Assembly (NCBI GenBank): GCA_963974055.1
Contig: CAXBCP010000001.1
Span: forward strand, 214,057 to 278,056
Origin: CAXBCP01 sp963974055
GTDB lineage: Bacteria > Pseudomonadota > Alphaproteobacteria > MPNO01 > UBA830
Reading direction: 5' to 3'
Length of the DNA: 64,000 nucleotides
Positions 18,947-26,842 of the stretch are shown in pieces. Below the pieces are notes generated by a model. The model worked only from the letters and a program-made list of their open reading frames with translations. It did not search any database and was not told the DNA's origin. Made by a program: the position numbers and the translations under genes. Each line of letters opens with the position of its first letter. Positions within the stretch are counted from its first letter, which is position 1.

Positions 18947-19758
18947 AGCTGCTGCAACGCCTGAAGCGTCCGGTCGATCATCTCCGGCGCCGTGGTGGTT
19001 TCCTGAATCGTCCAGAACGGTTCGCCGGGGCACAGCCGGATATCGATACGGATACCGCTTTCGGTCCAGGCGTCGATGATACGCTGGCTTGCCGGCATGG
19101 GCCCGCGTTCCGCGTCGCCGGTCTCTATCCAGATGACGGTGCTGCCCGGCCGGGGCGTCATATCCGCCAGCCGCAACACATCCAGATCCGCTGCCAGATC
19201 GGGATGAATTTCATACCCGGCGACCTCGACGCTTTCGCCTGCCTGCCACATTGCGCGCAGGTCCCTGGTGGTTTCTTTCGCACCGCTGCCCGCCGGACCG
19301 CCCGTCAGGCCGGCGGCCATACGGATGCGCAGGAACTGGTTCAGCATTGTTTCGCCATTGCCCACCGGCTGCCACAGGATCAGCGGTTGGGCCCGGTTGA
19401 GGCTCGCGGCGAGTAGCGCGCCTGCCCGCAGCCCGAAGGAAACCGGCATCTGTCCGGTTTTCTCGGCCAGCCAGAGACCCGCTGAACGGGCGTCTTCCTG
19501 CCAGGTTTGCCAGCGGGCGTCGTAGAAATCGCCGCTGCTGTCGCCGGTGCCCGTCAGGTCGAGCGCCAGGACGCCGTAGCCTGCACCCGCCAGAGCACGC
19601 CCGGTCAGATAGGTCATCCGCCGCGACATGTTCATTTCTTCGGCAAAGGGCGGCAGCAACAGGACGCTGCCCCGGGCCTCATTCTGAGCGGGGTGGTACA
19701 GCGCGAACAGCCGTCGGTCGCCGATCTCGATAAACAGGGGTTGGGGCGCTGCGGTCAT
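18943..19758 (-). CDS. Alpha/beta hydrolase 2, exosortase A-associated type, lacking catalytic Ser and His
   Basis: This 271-aa protein keeps the hydrolase fold (SVLLLPPFAEEMNMSRR, LALDLTGTGDSSGDFYD) and matches the exosortase A hydrolase 2 family. The nucleophile elbow is SFGLRAGAL, with Arg111 where Ser is expected. The usual catalytic His position near the C-terminus reads GEPFWTIQET and has no His. It is therefore probably not a classical hydrolase; it may be a partner subunit of hydrolase 1, with which it overlaps by 4 nt. It lies 34 nt downstream of the ACP gene. Confidence 0.8.
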   Translation of the reverse strand: MTAAPQPLFIEIGDRRLFALYHPAQNEARGSVLLLPPFAEEMNMSRRMTYLTGRALAGAGYGVLALDLTGTGDSSGDFYDARWQTWQEDARSAGLWLAEKTGQMPVSFGLRAGALLAASLNRAQPLILWQPVGNGETMLNQFLRIRMAAGLTGGPAGSGAKETTRDLRAMWQAGESVEVAGYEIHPDLAADLDVLRLADMTPRPGSTVIWIETGDAERGPMPASQRIIDAWTESGIRIDIRLCPGEPFWTIQETTTAPEMIDRTLQALQQL

Positions 19759-19792
19759 GGTGCAACCGGTATTACCGTTTGCCGCGCAGATG

Positions 19793-20044
19793 TCACGCGG
19801 CCAGCTTCTGGTCCACGAATTCGGTCAGGCTGCCGACGGATTCAAATGATTCGGCCGAAATTTCGTCGTCTTCGACGAATATATCGAATTGTTCTTCCAG
19901 CGCCGTGATCACCGTGACGACGGCCATCGAGTCGAGTTCGGCTATACTGCCGAGCAGCGGCGTGGATGCCGTGAAATTGTCGACCCTGTCTCCGAGTTGA
20001 AGGGTTTCCCCCAACACCTGCTTCACGACGTCGATAGTTGCCAT
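19793..20044 (-). CDS. Acyl carrier protein of the XrtA-associated module
   Basis: This is an 83-aa carrier protein. The phosphopantetheine site is in IAELDSMAVV, with Ser39 as attachment residue. The family's helix pattern and acidic third helix (EEQFDIFVEDDEI) are present. It is not the fatty-acid synthase AcpP, which has a DSLD motif and a different neighbourhood. It heads the leftward operon with the two hydrolases and is divergent from the GNAT gene across 123 bp. It should carry an acyl intermediate activated by the acyl-CoA ligase at 20934. Confidence 0.88.
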   Translation of the reverse strand: MATIDVVKQVLGETLQLGDRVDNFTASTPLLGSIAELDSMAVVTVITALEEQFDIFVEDDEISAESFESVGSLTEFVDQKLAA

Positions 20045-20167
20045 TACATTTGCCCCGTACGCATAAATTCATCATTTCAATCAGGTCTTTATATTCCACG
20101 CGCGGCGTCTGGACAAAGACCAATCGTGGTATCCTTACCGTTATCGGAGCGATCATCGGGAACTTTC

Positions 20168-20875
20168 ATGCGCGTCATTCGTAAATTCAGGGGGTTGGCC
20201 GCCGAGTTCGGCTTTGGCAATGCAGTGCTCTACGTCTTCGGGCTGGCGCTGCGGGGGATATGCCCCGGTGCATCCGTTTATCGCTATTACATCGTTGCGC
20301 AGCCGGTGCCGGACAAAAACCTGCTGCCGGCCCGGCGCGGCAAGGCGATTGCGGTCCGCGAGCTGAAACCCGGCGATCCGGCGTTTTCGGCCCTGCCGCT
20401 CGATCAGGACGTTCTGGCCTACCGCTTTGCCCAGAACGTGGTCTGTCTCGGCGCGTTCCAGAACGAAAAGCCGATCGGCTGTCTGTGGATGTGTTTCGAT
20501 TCCTATGACGAAGACGAAATCAGGTGCACTTTCCGCCTCGCTCCCGTCGGGCGTGTCTCCTGGGATTTCGACGTTTATCTGCACCCCGACGCGCGGCTCG
20601 GTTTTGCCTTTCTGCGGCTATGGGACGAAGCGAACGCGATTTTGCGCGACCGGGGTATCGCCTGGTCGCTCAGCCGTATTTCCGGCTTCAACCCGGGGTC
20701 GATGGCGTCCCATGCCCGCATGGGGGCGGTTCGCGTGGGAAGTCTGATTGCGCTGAAAGGCCCGAAAAGGCAGCTCGTCTGGAGCACTTATTCGCCCGTT
20801 TTCAGCTTCCGGCGGCTCGACGGAAACCTGCCTTCCTATACCGTTTCTCCGCCCGGGCATGCGGAGACGCGTTGA
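20168..20875 (+). CDS. GNAT-like acyltransferase of the XrtA-associated module
   Basis: This 235-aa protein was recognised mainly by context and a GNAT-like centre: KPIGCLWMCFDSYDEDEIRCTFRLAP, then VSWDFDVYLHPDARLGFAFLRLWDEA, then ISGFNPGSMASHARMGAVRVG. The N-terminal ~40 residues contain a hydrophobic stretch (AVLYVFGLALRGICPG). I chose the ATG at 20168; earlier in-frame starts would run into the ACP gene on the other strand. It lies 58 nt before the acyl-CoA ligase and is likely in the same rightward operon. It may accept an acyl group from the ACP. No substrate is known. Confidence 0.7.
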   Translation: MRVIRKFRGLAAEFGFGNAVLYVFGLALRGICPGASVYRYYIVAQPVPDKNLLPARRGKAIAVRELKPGDPAFSALPLDQDVLAYRFAQNVVCLGAFQNEKPIGCLWMCFDSYDEDEIRCTFRLAPVGRVSWDFDVYLHPDARLGFAFLRLWDEANAILRDRGIAWSLSRISGFNPGSMASHARMGAVRVGSLIALKGPKRQLVWSTYSPVFSFRRLDGNLPSYTVSPPGHAETR

Positions 20876-20933
20876 TCCTGCCGCCATTTCTGCTATTCCC
20901 TACGCTGAGTCCACTGCGTAAACGGCGCTGCCG

Positions 20934-22505
20934 ATGCTGCTACATGAACTAATCCGAGATTCCGCCCGGCGGACGCCGTCGGCCGACGCGTTGCAGTTCC
21001 GCGACGACGTGTGGAGTTATGGCCGCCTGCACGACGAAGTTCAGCGCTTCGCCGGGTGTCTGGCGGGCCTGGGCGTCGCGCGGTCCGACCGGGTGGCGGT
21101 GTTTCTCGACAAACGTTTCGAGACGGTCGTCGGCACGTTCGGTGCGGCGGCGGCAGGCGCCGTGTTCGTGCCGGTCAATCCGATCCTCAAGCCGGCCCAG
21201 GTCGGCCATATCCTGACCGACTGCAATGTCCGGGTACTGGTGACCTCTGCGGCGCGCCTGACCGCGCTGGTGGAAACGCTCGGCGACTGCCCCGATCTCC
21301 GACACGTTATTCTGACCGACGGCACGCCGGCCGATCACAGGGTCGCAGGCGTGGCAATTCACGGCTGGGACGATCTGAATCCCGGCGGCGTGCCCCATGC
21401 GGTGATCGACGACGATATGGTGTCGATCCTGTATACGTCCGGCAGCACCGGGCGGCCCAAGGGCGTGGTGCTGTCGCACCGGAACATGGTGGCCGGCGCG
21501 GTCAGCGTCAGCACCTATCTGGAGAACGTACCCGAAGACCGGATTCTCTGTGTCCTGCCGTTCAGTTTCGACGCCGGCTACAGCCAGCTGACGACCGCGT
21601 TCCGCGTGGGTGCCTGCGCCGTGCTGATGAACTACCTGTTGCCCAACGACGTGGTAAAAACCGCGGCGGCGCAGCGCATAACCGGGATCGGCGGCGTGCC
21701 GCCGCTCTGGAACCAGCTCGCCGGGCTGACCTGGCCCGAAGACGCGGTTGCGACCATGCGCTATTTCACCAATACCGGCGGCCACATGCCGCGCGCGACC
21801 CTTGACCGTCTGCGCGGGTCCCTCGTCAACGCGAAACCCTATCTGATGTACGGGCTGACCGAAGCGTTCCGGTCGACCTATCTGCCCCCGGAAGAGGTCG
21901 ACAACCGGCCGGATTCCATGGGCAAGGCGATCCCCAATGCCGAAATCCAGGTCGTCAACGAAAAGGGCGAAATCTGCGGCGCCGACGAGCCCGGCGAACT
22001 GGTGCATCGCGGCGCGCTTGTCTCGCTCGGCTACTGGAACGACCCGGAGCGCACCGCCGAACGGTTCAAGCCCGCACCGGGCCAGTTATCGGGTCTGCCG
22101 ATGACCGAGTTCGCGGTCTGGTCCGGCGATACCGTCCGCAAGGATGCCGACGGCTTCCTCTATTTCGTCGGCCGCCGCGACGAGATGATCAAAAGTTCCG
22201 GTTACCGGATCAGTCCGACCGAGCTCGAAGAGGTGGTTTATTCCTCCGGTGCGGTCAGCGAAGCGGTGGCGCTGGGGCTGCCGCATCCGATGATCGGCCA
22301 GGGCATCGTGATTGTGGCGACCCCGCCGCCGGACGGTGCGCTGGATGCCGAGGCCGTCCTGAAAGCCTGCCGCGCGGACCTGCCGCAATTCATGGTGCCG
22401 CATGCGGTTGTCGAACGGGCCTCGCTCGACAGGAACCCCAACGGTAAGATTGACCGCAAGAAGCTGTCCGAAGAACTGGCCGGCTTTTTCGAGGAGGAAG
22501 TGTGA
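20934..22505 (+). CDS. AMP-forming acyl-CoA ligase, exosortase A-associated type
   Basis: This 523-aa adenylate-forming enzyme has the ATP-binding core SILYTSGSTGRPKGVVLSHR, a YGLTEAF block, the hinge region SSGYRISPTELEE and the catalytic lysine in NGKIDRKKL near the C-terminus. It would adenylate a carboxylic acid and load it on CoA or directly on the nearby ACP. It overlaps the PLP decarboxylase by 4 nt (GTGA), showing coupling. Members of this family occur in XrtA-type EPS loci; the acid substrate is not known. Confidence 0.9.
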   Translation: MLLHELIRDSARRTPSADALQFRDDVWSYGRLHDEVQRFAGCLAGLGVARSDRVAVFLDKRFETVVGTFGAAAAGAVFVPVNPILKPAQVGHILTDCNVRVLVTSAARLTALVETLGDCPDLRHVILTDGTPADHRVAGVAIHGWDDLNPGGVPHAVIDDDMVSILYTSGSTGRPKGVVLSHRNMVAGAVSVSTYLENVPEDRILCVLPFSFDAGYSQLTTAFRVGACAVLMNYLLPNDVVKTAAAQRITGIGGVPPLWNQLAGLTWPEDAVATMRYFTNTGGHMPRATLDRLRGSLVNAKPYLMYGLTEAFRSTYLPPEEVDNRPDSMGKAIPNAEIQVVNEKGEICGADEPGELVHRGALVSLGYWNDPERTAERFKPAPGQLSGLPMTEFAVWSGDTVRKDADGFLYFVGRRDEMIKSSGYRISPTELEEVVYSSGAVSEAVALGLPHPMIGQGIVIVATPPPDGALDAEAVLKACRADLPQFMVPHAVVERASLDRNPNGKIDRKKLSEELAGFFEEEV

Positions 22506-23767
22506 GCGACGCTCCCGAAGCCAGGAAACGCGAAAAACCGAAACCGGTCACGGCGCCGATAGAACAGTTCCCGGTCGAGAACGGGGACCTTGTCATCGGC
22601 GGCGTGCCGTTATCCCGTCTGGCCCGTCAGATCGGGGCGACGCCGTTTTTCGCCTATGACCGCGATCTGATCTCGCAACGGATCGCCCATCTGCGCGAAA
22701 TCCTGCCCGATGGCGTGAACCTGAATTTCGCGATGAAGGCGAACCCCATGCCGGCCGTCGTGCAGCATGCCGCGGGACTGGTCGACGGAATTGACGTCGC
22801 CTCCGCCCTCGAAATGAACGTGGCGCTCGACACCACCATGCCGCGCCATCGCATCAGTTTCGCCGGGCCCGGCAAGACCGAGGCGGAGATCGCGCGCGCC
22901 GTAGCGGCGGGGATCGTGCTCAATCTTGAATCCGCGAACGAAATGGAAATCGTTGCCCGCCACGCCGCGGAACAGGGTGTCGTGGCGCCGGTCGCCGTTC
23001 GGGTGAATCCGGATTTCGAACTCAAGACGTCCGGCATGAGGATGAGCGGCGGGCCGAAGCAGTTCGGTGTCGATGCCGAATGCGTGCCCGACATGCTCCG
23101 GCGCATGGGCGAACTGCCGACCCTGGAATTTCATGGCTTTCATATATTCAGCGGTTCGCAGAATCTGCGGGCGGAAGCGCTGATCGAAGCCCAGACGAAC
23201 ACGGTCGATCTTGCAATCGCGCTGGCGGCCGTTGCGCCCGGACCCGTAAGACACCTCAATATCGGCGGCGGGTTCGGCATCCCGTATTTCCCCGGCGACA
23301 CGCCGCTCGACCTCACGCCGGTTGCCGAGAATCTCGACGGATTGATGGCGCGGATCAAAACCGAGCTGGGCGATGTCCGCGTCGTTATCGAACTCGGACG
23401 CTATATCGTCGGCGAGGCCGGCATCTATGTCAGCCGGATCGTCGACCGCAAGGAATCGCGCGGAAAGGTATTCCTGATCACCGATGGCGGGCTGCATCAT
23501 CAGCTCGCTGCATCGGGCAATTTCGGGCAGGTGATCCGGAAGAACTATCCCGTCGCGATCGGCAATCGCATGGACGAGCCGGCGACCGAAACCGCGGACA
23601 TCGTCGGCTGTTTGTGCACGCCGCTCGATCTTCTCGGCGACAAGGTGGACATACCGGCGGCCGCGGTCGGCGACCTTGTGGTGCTGTTTCAGTCGGGCGC
23701 CTATGGGCTGACGGCCAGTCCCACGGCTTTTCTCAGCCATCCGGTGCCGCTCGAGGTGCTGGTTTGA
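22502..23767 (+). CDS. PLP-dependent decarboxylase, exosortase A-associated type
   Basis: This 421-aa protein starts with GTG and is a fold type III decarboxylase of the DapDC/ODC group. The PLP lysine is in NLNFAMKANPMPAVV (about residue 79), the phosphate loop is IGGGFGIPYFPG, and the partner-subunit Cys and Tyr are in GCLCTPLDLLGD and SGAYGLTASPTAF. Relatives decarboxylate diaminopimelate, ornithine or arginine. In this operon it probably makes an amine for the acyl/amide module. It overlaps the ligase by 4 nt and the asparagine-synthetase homologue by 4 nt. Confidence 0.9.
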   Translation: MSDAPEARKREKPKPVTAPIEQFPVENGDLVIGGVPLSRLARQIGATPFFAYDRDLISQRIAHLREILPDGVNLNFAMKANPMPAVVQHAAGLVDGIDVASALEMNVALDTTMPRHRISFAGPGKTEAEIARAVAAGIVLNLESANEMEIVARHAAEQGVVAPVAVRVNPDFELKTSGMRMSGGPKQFGVDAECVPDMLRRMGELPTLEFHGFHIFSGSQNLRAEALIEAQTNTVDLAIALAAVAPGPVRHLNIGGGFGIPYFPGDTPLDLTPVAENLDGLMARIKTELGDVRVVIELGRYIVGEAGIYVSRIVDRKESRGKVFLITDGGLHHQLAASGNFGQVIRKNYPVAIGNRMDEPATETADIVGCLCTPLDLLGDKVDIPAAAVGDLVVLFQSGAYGLTASPTAFLSHPVPLEVLV

Positions 23768-25647
23768 CGGGACTCGTCGGATGGGCCGGCGCGGGTCGGT
23801 CGGGCGACCACGTTTACGAGCTTTCTTCCCCCGATATCGTCGCCCGGATGCTCGATGCCGGACATGCGCATGAAGGATCGGCACGGCAGTCGGAAGCGGT
23901 TGCCGCTGCCGGTATCGGCGCGCAGGGCTGGTCGTCCGACGTTTCCGTGCACAGCGCCGGGGATATCCTTGCCGTCGTTTACGGCCGGGCGCGGTGGCGC
24001 GGCGAAAAATACAGGCAGCGTGCGGTCGCGCAGGGCGGCGCAGCGGCCCTTATCGAAGCCTGGCGCGACAAGGGAATATCGCTGTTCGATATTGTCGGCG
24101 GTCCGGCGTCTTTTGCGATCGTCGATTCCGCCCGGCATGAAGCGCTGGTCGCTATCGATCGTATCGGTGTCCAGCAGATGTCGTTTGCAACAACCCCTGC
24201 CGGGGCATTTGTCTTTGCATCCGATGCGCGGGCTGTCTGCAGTCATCCGGCGCTCAACCCGGATATTTCCCGTCAGGCATTGTTCAATTATCTCTATTTT
24301 TATATCAGCCCGGGACCGGCAACGGTTTTCGAGGATATCGAAAAGCTCCAGCCCGGACAGTATGCCCATTTCCGCAACGGCGCGGTGTCGCGGTCGTTCT
24401 ATTGGCAGCCCGCATATACCGAATTCTCCGACCGCGATGACGGGGCCTGTGCCGAGCAGGTGCGCGACAGCCTGAGGGACGGTGTCGGGGCGGCGGTGGC
24501 CGCGGTTCCCGGTGCAGAGCCGGGCGCCTTTCTGAGCGGCGGGCTCGACAGCACGTCGGTTGCGGGTTATCTGGCCGGCCACCGGCCCGGGGCGAAGGGT
24601 TTCACGATCGCCTTCCCGGAAGAAAAATACAACGAACTGCCCTGGGCGGAGGCGGGTGCCCGGCGGTTCGGCATTGATCATGTCACACATGTGCTGACGC
24701 CGGCGGAAACGGTGGACGCGATTCCGGGAATCGTCGAGGCGCATGACGAACCCTATGGCAACTCGTCGTCCGTGCCGGCTTATATCTGTGCGCGGGTGGC
24801 GCGGGATAACGGGGTCGGGCTTCTGCTTGCCGGCGACGGCGGCGACGAAATATTCGCCGGAAACGAGCGCTACGTCGAGCAGCGCCGCTACGATGCATGG
24901 CGCCGTATCCCGTCACCGTTCCGCAGGTTACTGCACGGACTGCTGCTCAACGGGGCCGGCCGCAATACGGGCGACGGCGTGCTGGCGCGGGCCACCGCCT
25001 ATGCAAACCGGGCGGAGACACCGCTGCCCGACAGGCTGCAGGCTTACAACATCATCGCGACATCTGGATTGTCGCGTCTGTTCCATCCCGATTTCCTGGC
25101 GGCGATCGACCCCGGAGAGCCGCTGCGGATCGCGCGCGAGATCTATCACCGGCCCGACGGCGCTACGGAGCTGAAACGTATGCAGTTTCTCGATCTCCAC
25201 ATAACGCTTGCGGATAACGATCTGAGGAAGGTCAACAGGGCGTGCGAGCTCGCCGGCGTCCGCGTCGCCTATCCGATGCTTGACGAAGACCTCGTTTCGT
25301 TTGCGGCGGCGATCCCGTCGGCAACGTTGTTGCCCCAGCGCCGGCTGCGCGGCTTCTACAAGGACACGATGGCAGGGTTTTTGCCGCCGGAAATTCTGAG
25401 CAAACAAAAGCACGGCTTCGGCATGCCGTTTTCCGAATGGACCCGCGCGCCGGGCGATCTTCGCGATATGGCCGAAGAGGGGCTTCGGGCTTTTGCGACC
25501 CGCGATATTCTTGCGGACGGGATTATCGACGAGATCCGGTCCGATCTGACCGGCGTCCGAGAAAGCCGGTTCGGCGGGCTGATCTGGGACGTCATGATGC
25601 TGGAATTGTGGCTGTCGCGTCATTCAGATATTGCGACACTACATTGA
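23764..25647 (+). CDS. Asparagine-synthetase homologue with inactivated glutaminase domain
   Basis: This is 627 aa from a TTG at 23764 that overlaps the previous stop (TTGA). The N-terminal domain is a class II glutaminase fold without its chemistry: residue 2 is Thr rather than the nucleophile Cys, and the glutamine-binding NGE loop is replaced by Tyr73-Gly-Arg. The synthetase domain is intact, with the ATP loop FLSGGLDSTSV near residue 256 and GDGGDEIFAGNERY. It probably forms an amide from a non-glutamine amine, as beta-lactam synthetases and lasso cyclases do. The preceding decarboxylase could supply the amine. The intact paralogue is at 37592-39526. Confidence 0.85.
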   Translation: MTGLVGWAGAGRSGDHVYELSSPDIVARMLDAGHAHEGSARQSEAVAAAGIGAQGWSSDVSVHSAGDILAVVYGRARWRGEKYRQRAVAQGGAAALIEAWRDKGISLFDIVGGPASFAIVDSARHEALVAIDRIGVQQMSFATTPAGAFVFASDARAVCSHPALNPDISRQALFNYLYFYISPGPATVFEDIEKLQPGQYAHFRNGAVSRSFYWQPAYTEFSDRDDGACAEQVRDSLRDGVGAAVAAVPGAEPGAFLSGGLDSTSVAGYLAGHRPGAKGFTIAFPEEKYNELPWAEAGARRFGIDHVTHVLTPAETVDAIPGIVEAHDEPYGNSSSVPAYICARVARDNGVGLLLAGDGGDEIFAGNERYVEQRRYDAWRRIPSPFRRLLHGLLLNGAGRNTGDGVLARATAYANRAETPLPDRLQAYNIIATSGLSRLFHPDFLAAIDPGEPLRIAREIYHRPDGATELKRMQFLDLHITLADNDLRKVNRACELAGVRVAYPMLDEDLVSFAAAIPSATLLPQRRLRGFYKDTMAGFLPPEILSKQKHGFGMPFSEWTRAPGDLRDMAEEGLRAFATRDILADGIIDEIRSDLTGVRESRFGGLIWDVMMLELWLSRHSDIATLH

Positions 25648-25725
25648 TCGTTTGCTTTTTGGGGCTATTATGCAGCCCGACATTTGGTGAGTTACGTTTG
25701 GTCGCGACAAAAAATGGTGGGCGAA

Positions 25726-26349
25726 ATGTTGTGGAATAGGTTTGGCGGAGCGCTGATGGTGCTGTGCGTGGCGGCTCTGGCAGGCTGTTCCTCGCTTGAG
25801 GAACTTCCGACGGCAAAGCCCGTTTCCGAGACGGAAGAGCTCGAGACCGAATACCGGATCGGCTCCGACGATTCGCTTCAGATATTCGTCTGGCGGAACC
25901 CGGAACTGTCGAACAGCGTTGCGGTGCGTCCCGACGGCAAGATAACTATTCCGTTGATCGAGGACCTGCCTGCGACCGGCAAGACGCCGACCGAGCTGGC
26001 CCGCGATATCGAGAAACAGCTCAGCGTTTATATTCAGGACCCCATCGTCACCGTCATTATGCGGGGATTTGTCGGTCTGCCGAAGGACAGGGTCCGGGTC
26101 GTCGGCGAAGCGGCGCAGCCCCAGGCGCTGCCATACCGGTCGACGATGACGTTGCTCGATATCATGATCTCCGTCGGCGGGCTTACCGATTTTGCCGATG
26201 GCAACCGCGCCACCATATCGCGGCTGGTCGACGAGGACTTGAAGCAGTTCCGGGTGCGGATCGACGACCTGCTTCGCGCCGGCGACATGTCGGCGAATGT
26301 CCGGATCATGCCGGGCGACGTTATCGTTATCCCCGAAGCGTGGTTCTGA
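25726..26349 (+). CDS. Wza-like polysaccharide export lipoprotein (XrtA system)
   Basis: This is 207 aa from the ATG at 25726; ATG 25714 and TTG 25684 are alternatives, but they put Glu or extra residues before the signal. A lipoprotein signal ends at LAALAGC-like sequence (VAALAGCSS). A Poly_export domain follows (YRIGSDDSLQIFVWRNPELS, VRPDGKITIPLIEDL), then a SLBB-type segment with VVGEAAQPQALPY. It should form the outer-membrane end of the export channel. The sequence lacks the long C-terminal helical part of E. coli Wza, which is usual for this family. It begins the core XrtA block. Confidence 0.9.
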   Translation: MLWNRFGGALMVLCVAALAGCSSLEELPTAKPVSETEELETEYRIGSDDSLQIFVWRNPELSNSVAVRPDGKITIPLIEDLPATGKTPTELARDIEKQLSVYIQDPIVTVIMRGFVGLPKDRVRVVGEAAQPQALPYRSTMTLLDIMISVGGLTDFADGNRATISRLVDEDLKQFRVRIDDLLRAGDMSANVRIMPGDVIVIPEAWF

Positions 26350-26842
26350 TCCGACAGGACGGTGCCGTTGGCTGCAAAAATGTTGCAGTTTGTTGCAGCG
26401 ATATCCATCTCCCATTCTGCGCGGCTTTCCGTTTGCATATATATTACATGATTGGAAATTGTGTCCTGACGGTGAAAGTTGCATAAGCTGTTGATAAACA
26501 ACAATATTCTGGGGCTGTTGGCTACCGCCCCGGCGCGGCGTTCCGGCCGGCCGCGGGGGCGACCGTCTCTCTTCATGGTTAACGGCGGCCCGATCATGTT
26601 ATTGAATTTGTAGAGAATTGTTGCTAGTTTACGAATTGTAGGGTGATAGTGGGTTAGATGTGGACAGCTATCTATCTAGGTGAACTGGGCGCTGGCTGAA
26701 TATCGGCGGCGCTCGCGTATTTGAGTAGGCAATGTGGTGTGTAGAGTGTCTGGGATCCGCGTATTGCGAATGAATGGGCCACGGAAGCAAGGCGTCCGTC
26801 GGTCGGCAGTTGTCTTAAGCCGTAAGTGGGGGGGGCACGTAG
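26350..26842. other. 493-bp non-coding stretch, probable promoter/leader of the core EPS operon
   Basis: I see no credible gene here. The stretch is more AT-rich than its surroundings and contains a pair of direct repeats (26381-26398), a small TGTTG-ATAAA-CAACA hairpin (26489-26503), a GC-rich patch near 26525-26565 and an A/T-rich patch near 26590-26640. The last 30 nt before the Wzz-like gene contain a G-run that serves as ribosome-binding site. The length suggests a regulated promoter and a long 5' leader. I could not define -10/-35 or sigma-54 elements with correct spacing. Confidence 0.5.
26381..26398 (+). repeat. Tandem 10-bp-phase direct repeat TGTTGCAG
   Basis: TGTTGCAG occurs at 26381-26388 and again at 26391-26398, one helical turn apart. 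A third GTTGCA lies at about 26478. It is a candidate site for a regulator binding side by side on one DNA face, upstream of the chain-length gene. No known regulator motif is claimed. Confidence 0.35.

Noticed and set aside
22610..23884. Open frame of 424 codons on the - strand
   Set aside because: It is antisense to the PLP decarboxylase with intact active-site motifs.
26350..26842. Sigma-54 promoter for PrsR control
   Set aside because: GG and GC elements exist near 26371-26400, but their spacing is 13 or 15 nt instead of 12; I could not support a site.
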